NCBI GenBank assembly: GCA_900770055.1
Contig: CAAGJD010000180.1
Span: forward strand, 1 to 27,238
Reading direction: 5' to 3'
DNA from: Acholeplasmatales bacterium
GTDB lineage: Bacteria; Bacillota_I; Bacilli_A; Acholeplasmatales; Anaeroplasmataceae
Length of the DNA: 27,238 nt
Below, in pieces: positions 24,648 to 27,238 of this stretch; the first letter of the stretch is position 1; every line of letters starts with the position of its first letter. Position numbers and translations under genes: made by a program. The notes beneath the pieces were generated by a model. It saw nothing but the letters and a program-made list of their open reading frames with translations, was not told the DNA's origin and did no database searches.

Positions 24648-24676
24648 TTTATAACAATTTTTTTCAAATCTTTCAA
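24648..24676 (-). promoter_or_regulatory. Promoter of the split membrane protein gene
   Basis: On the minus strand, TTGAAA (24676-24671), a 17-base spacer and an extended -10 TGTTATAAA (TATAAA at 24653-24648) lie about 30 bases before the ATG at 24617. An intact promoter suggests the interruption is recent or tolerated. Confidence 0.7.
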
Positions 24677-24962
24677 GTAGAAATTGTCATATTAAACATA
24701 AAAACTAGTAATTTGTTAATAATATAATTTTTTCTATTTAGATTTCATTTTCTTAGCTGTGTAAGTAATTTAAACTCAAAATGTTGAAAAAACATTACTA
24801 AAACATTAATTTTTAAAAAAAAACAATCAAAAAAGCTTATTTACAATAAAAATAAATAAAGATCCTTACTCGCAAATAAATAAACGAATGTGCAGCTCAA
24901 CCTCATCAAACTTTGGATAGCATAATGAAATATTTCAAAAATATATTCTTTAAAATAAAAAA
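24677..24962. other. Intergenic region without recognised genes
   Basis: This is the only long non-coding stretch: about 380 bases between the split membrane gene's start codon and the tRNA pair. Most is extremely A/T-rich with poly-A runs. A less A/T-rich island at about 24866-24921 contains a 22-codon open stretch on the minus strand (ending FDEVELHIRLFICE then TAA) without a start codon or ribosome binding site. It could be a decayed gene end. I see no transposon ends or tRNA-related repeats. Confidence 0.5.
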
Positions 24963-24982
24963 AGCGGCTTATTTAAGCCGTT
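24963..24982 (-). terminator. Terminator of the tRNA operon
   Basis: CGGCTTA (24965-24971) pairs with TAAGCCG (24974-24980), with flanking pairs. On the minus strand a seven-T run follows. It lies 11 bases after the tRNA-Arg 3' end. Confidence 0.9.
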
Positions 24983-24993
24983 ATTTTCATTTA

Positions 24994-25070
24994 TGGCGCA
25001 TCCAAGAGGACTCGAACCCCTAACCTTTTGATCCGTAGTCAAACGATCTATCCAATTGATCTATGGATGC
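24994..25070 (-). tRNA. tRNA-Arg (anticodon ACG)
   Basis: A 77-base tRNA on the minus strand. The acceptor arms are GCATCCA and TGGATGC with discriminator G and encoded CCA. The anticodon stem TTTGA/TCAAA holds loop CTACGGA with anticodon ACG (A34 would become inosine through TadA, reading CGN codons). The T-arm is AGGGG-TTCGAGT-CCTCT. Twelve bases after tRNA-Asp in the same transcript. Confidence 0.97.
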
Positions 25071-25082
25071 ATTTATTATTAA

Positions 25083-25158
25083 TGGCGGTCTGGACGGGAC
25101 TTGAACCCGCGATCTCCAGTGTGACAGACTAGCATGTTAACCACTACACCACCAGACC
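25083..25158 (-). tRNA. tRNA-Asp (anticodon GTC)
   Basis: A 76-base tRNA on the minus strand. The acceptor arms are GGTCTGG and CCAGACC with discriminator G and encoded CCA. The anticodon loop CTGTCAC gives GTC. The T-arm contains GGTTCAAGTCC. First of a two-tRNA operon. Confidence 0.97.
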
Positions 25159-25175
25159 ACGTCCAACGCTTGTTC

Positions 25176-25205
25176 ATTATAACACACAAATTATCATAAA
25201 TGCAA
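25176..25205 (-). promoter_or_regulatory. Promoter of the tRNA-Asp/tRNA-Arg operon
   Basis: On the minus strand, TTGCAT (25205-25200), an 18-base spacer and an extended -10 TGTTATAAT (TATAAT at 25181-25176) lie about 17 bases before the 5' end of tRNA-Asp. Confidence 0.75.
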
Positions 25206-25250
25206 GATATTTTTTATTTTTTTTAAATTTTTATACAATTTTCTTTTAAA

Positions 25251-25278
25251 AAGAATCCTCGATTTCTCGAGGATTCTT
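25251..25278 (-). terminator. Terminator of the YbjN-like gene
   Basis: AAGAATCCTCGA (25251-25262) pairs perfectly with TCGAGGATTCTT (25267-25278) over a four-base loop, followed by a T-run on the minus strand. Confidence 0.93.
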
Positions 25279-25282
25279 AATG

Positions 25283-25708
25283 TTATTGTTCTGTTAATAA
25301 TGAAATAGGTCTGATTAAATTAATAAACTTGTCATCAGCAACATAATTTAAGATAAATGATACAGCATCAACTAATGCATCCTCATCAAATACTGAGATA
25401 ATACTATGATGACAAACAAAGAATCCCTTAGAGTCGATATATGCATTCATCCATGCAGAAACTCTATTAATTTCGTTAATTAATTCTAAAGTAGTAGCTC
25501 TATTAGTAACCTTATCAAAAATAAATTCAATACTTACCGCATCATTTTCATAAACTGAAATAATAATTAAAATGTCATCATCCAAATCACCTAATTTTAC
25601 TGACTTTGCTTTAGCAAATAATCCACCATCTTCGATTTCATATTCAAAAGTAATTTTTGTTCCAGATAATAGTTTTACTAATGCTTTTTTAGCTCTTTCT
25701 AATTTCAT
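25283..25708 (-). CDS. YbjN-like small cytoplasmic protein
   Basis: A 141-residue soluble protein without signal or membrane segments. Its pattern of a beta-rich N-terminal half followed by an INEINRVSAWMNAYIDSKGFFVCHH stretch and a C-terminal helical FILNYVADD region resembles the YbjN/type III chaperone-like fold. That assignment is by eye and the function is unknown. The ATG at 25708 overlaps the stop of a seven-codon ORF (ATGA), and the nearest own ribosome binding site (AAAGG) is 10 bases away, so translation may depend on coupling. It ends at a strong terminator. Confidence 0.75.
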   Translation of the reverse strand: MKLERAKKALVKLLSGTKITFEYEIEDGGLFAKAKSVKLGDLDDDILIIISVYENDAVSIEFIFDKVTNRATTLELINEINRVSAWMNAYIDSKGFFVCHHSIISVFDEDALVDAVSFILNYVADDKFINLIRPISLLTEQ

Positions 25709-25728
25709 AATCGTATACCTTTAGACAT
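25705..25728 (-). CDS. Seven-codon leader ORF coupled to the YbjN-like gene
   Basis: ATG at 25728 encodes MSKGIRL and ends in TGA overlapping the next gene's ATG by four bases. It has the best ribosome binding site in the area: AGGAAGGG, 8 bases upstream. The start codon lies inside an inverted repeat TAGACA-ATA-TGTCTA (25723-25737). This looks like a leader that delivers ribosomes to the downstream start, but a peptide this short may be coincidental. Confidence 0.45.
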   Translation of the reverse strand: MSKGIRL

Positions 25729-25737
25729 ATTGTCTAC
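25723..25737. promoter_or_regulatory. Inverted repeat TAGACA-N3-TGTCTA
   Basis: A perfect six-base dyad around a three-base centre covers the leader ORF start, downstream of a -10-like TATAAT (about 25755-25760 on the minus strand). It could be a protein operator in the early transcript, or a small RNA hairpin hiding the leader start codon. Confidence 0.4.
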
Positions 25738-25864
25738 CCTTCCTATGTTTTCATTATATAATAGAAATGAAAATAAATAAAGATAATAATATATGAAAAT
25801 ACGAAAAATGACATTTTTATGAATAAATTATGTTTTGTTTATATTATTTTATTACAAATGAAAA

Positions 25865-25888
25865 CATTGCCTTAAAAATAAGGCAATG
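25865..25888 (-). terminator. Terminator of the zinc-knuckle membrane protein gene
   Basis: CATTGCCTTA (25865-25874) pairs perfectly with TAAGGCAATG (25879-25888) over a four-base loop, followed by TTTT on the minus strand. Confidence 0.92.
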
Positions 25889-25895
25889 CCACTTG

Positions 25896-26828
25896 TTAAA
25901 TATTATTCTTTTTATGCATACCCTTCTTAAGATATGAGTATGAACCTAAAATACCAATTCCGGCAAATAATACTGTGATGAATACATCACTAATGATGCC
26001 ACCTTTAAATTCTTCATCATTTTCAAGCATGAATCCTAATAATTCCATAACACTTCCAGTGTAACCAATTTCTTTACAAGTATTACTCAAAATAGCATAA
26101 TAAATCACAAATAAAGAAACTATTAAAAGTACTATTGTAATAAGTGATGGAATAACAATCTTCATAAAATTATTCTTACCACCAAATTTATTGTAACCAA
26201 AGCCTGCTAGGAATGAAACTAAAATTGCTATATATCCAAATATTCTTTGAGTAGCAACACCTAATATAATCCAAACTGCCACACCAATTAATGCAAATAA
26301 TGAAGCTCCCAATACACCCTTTAAATAATTATTTGGAGCATTGTTAAATTCCATTTCAGCTTGAGCGTTCTTTTGAGCAATTGTATTTCTACATCCTAAA
26401 TCTACATTAAAACTATAGCCATTAAAAATAGCCTTATCAGTATTATCTAGTTCTTGACCACATACAGGACAATAATTCTTATTTGGAATTTCTAATTCTG
26501 CAAATTTATCTGCTAGCATACGACTAACTTGTGTTACGTTTACAAGTGTCTTACCAATTGTTAGCATAACATTAAAATCAATTGATAGATAATAGTCATC
26601 TATTTGATATGAAGAAAATTTTAAAAGCTTTTTTTCACATTCTAACCAACTAACTATTTCGTTTTTCTTAGAACCAAAGTTTGCGAAAAATGTTATATTT
26701 AAAGAACTTATTCCTATGGTTGTATAAGAAAAACCATATTGATATTGATTATATACTCCAGAATAATGAGCCTTAGAAGTCTCAACTAAATTTAAATTTG
26801 TTACAAATTCATTAATATGCTTATTCAT
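25896..26828 (-). CDS. Membrane protein with a Cys-x2-Cys zinc-knuckle motif
   Basis: A 310-residue protein of unknown function. The first 125 residues are soluble. Near 126 is CPVCGQEL, a zinc-ribbon-like knuckle, but a proper second CxxC is missing; only one later Cys (LGCRN) follows. Four hydrophobic segments occupy the C-terminal half, ending in a basic tail (MHKKNN). The frame opens at a TTG (26849), but the ATG at 26828 has GAGG 10 bases upstream and is preferred. It follows the SPFH protein gene by about 30 bases and is probably co-transcribed. Confidence 0.75.
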   Translation of the reverse strand: MNKHINEFVTNLNLVETSKAHYSGVYNQYQYGFSYTTIGISSLNITFFANFGSKKNEIVSWLECEKKLLKFSSYQIDDYYLSIDFNVMLTIGKTLVNVTQVSRMLADKFAELEIPNKNYCPVCGQELDNTDKAIFNGYSFNVDLGCRNTIAQKNAQAEMEFNNAPNNYLKGVLGASLFALIGVAVWIILGVATQRIFGYIAILVSFLAGFGYNKFGGKNNFMKIVIPSLITIVLLIVSLFVIYYAILSNTCKEIGYTGSVMELLGFMLENDEEFKGGIISDVFITVLFAGIGILGSYSYLKKGMHKKNNI

Positions 26829-26857
26829 ATAAACTATACCTCTATACAACTAAAATT

Positions 26858-27238
26858 TTAATCTTTTTTAATTAATTCTGAAACTGAAGCTACAGTACCA
26901 GCTAGATTTTGAATGTCTGATGGGATAATAATCTTTGTAGCATTACCATCAGCAACCTTTTGAAGTGCTTCATAGCTCTTTAATGTTAATACCTGTGGTG
27001 TGACATCTGCTTCCTTAAGTGATACTAAACCTTGAGCCTCTGCCTCACGAATAATTCTAATACCCTCAGCTTCTGCTGTCTTAACCTTTAAAATTGATTC
27101 AGCTTCACCTTCAGCCTTACGAATCATTGCTTCTTTTTCAGCATCTGCTTTTAAAATACGAGATTCCTTTTCACCTTCAGCAAGTAAAATTGCAGATTTC
27201 TTTGAACCTTCAGCAAGTAAGATTTTTTCACGACGTTC
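26858..27238 (-). CDS. SPFH/band 7 (stomatin/QmcA-like) protein, C-terminal part
   Basis: The gene enters from the right edge; 126 C-terminal residues are visible. They form the long Ala/Glu/Lys-rich coiled coil typical after an SPFH domain, with repeated units such as LLAEGSKKSA, LLAEGEKES, KADAEKEA and RKAEGEAES. A conserved QVLTLKSYEALQKVADG-like stretch and KIIIPSDIQNLAG follow. Stomatin-like proteins oligomerise at the membrane and act as scaffolds in membrane microdomains or near proteases. The SPFH domain and any N-terminal anchor lie outside the window, and the Met at 27127 is internal. QmcA-type proteins are often paired with an NfeD protein; here the downstream neighbour is a different membrane protein. 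Confidence 0.88.
   Translation of the reverse strand, partial: ERREKILLAEGSKKSAILLAEGEKESRILKADAEKEAMIRKAEGEAESILKVKTAEAEGIRIIREAEAQGLVSLKEADVTPQVLTLKSYEALQKVADGNATKIIIPSDIQNLAGTVASVSELIKKD

Noticed and set aside
24994..25158. tRNA genes as an attachment site for an integrated element
   Set aside because: No partial repeat of either tRNA 3' end, no integrase and no phage-like genes are visible in the window.

Overview
The window is about 27 kb of a low-GC, gene-dense bacterial chromosome. It uses the standard bacterial code: TGG encodes Trp, and TGA serves as a stop, for example in aroB and tyrA. The A+T richness, AGGAGG-type ribosome binding sites, TTGACA/TATAAT promoters, GC-stem/U-tract terminators, tRNAs with encoded CCA, and gene content (cellobiose phosphorylase, heterodimeric ABC exporter, pfkA-pyk, ferredoxin-type thioredoxin reductase homologue) suggest an uncultured anaerobic Bacillota, probably a gut Bacilli/Erysipelotrichia-like or clostridial lineage. 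That placement is inference. The first 30 bases are Illumina adapter, so true genomic sequence starts at about 31 and this is a contig end.

Layout. (1) 31-6313: a cellobiose utilisation locus. A LacI-type regulator, a sugar-binding lipoprotein and two ABC permeases (the second cut off) lie on the minus strand. A GH94 cellobiose phosphorylase is divergent on the plus strand. The intergenic region has two well-formed promoters and three copies of an AANCGTTTTC operator-like motif. Between the binding-protein and permease genes lie two competing RNA hairpins. (2) 6386-12557: a seven-gene minus-strand aromatic amino acid operon, aroF-tyrA-aroB-aroA-chorismate mutase-aroE-aroC, mostly overlapping; aroD, aroK and pheA are absent. 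(3) 12686-16211: a heterodimeric ABC exporter with one degenerate ATP site. (4) 16299-17138: endonuclease IV. (5) 17247-19602: pfkA-pyk, lower glycolysis. (6) 19744-23673: two similar small six-helix membrane proteins, a CyuA-type cysteine desulfidase, a thioredoxin-reductase-like flavoprotein without an NADPH motif, and a DUF3592-like membrane protein. (7) 23748-24617: a membrane protein gene apparently split by one in-frame TAA. (8) 24994-25158: tRNA-Arg(ACG) and tRNA-Asp(GTC). (9) 25283-27238: a YbjN-like protein with an overlapping seven-codon leader ORF, a zinc-knuckle membrane protein, and the C-terminus of an SPFH/stomatin protein.

Together the genes support import and phosphorolysis of cellobiose, glycolysis, chorismate/tyrosine precursor synthesis, and sulfur/thiol redox metabolism. 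I see no CRISPR array, insertion sequence, prophage or obvious defence system. The least ordinary items are the NADPH-motif-less reductase beside the desulfidase, the in-frame stop in the membrane gene, the competing hairpins in the sugar operon, and the leader ORF at 25705-25728.
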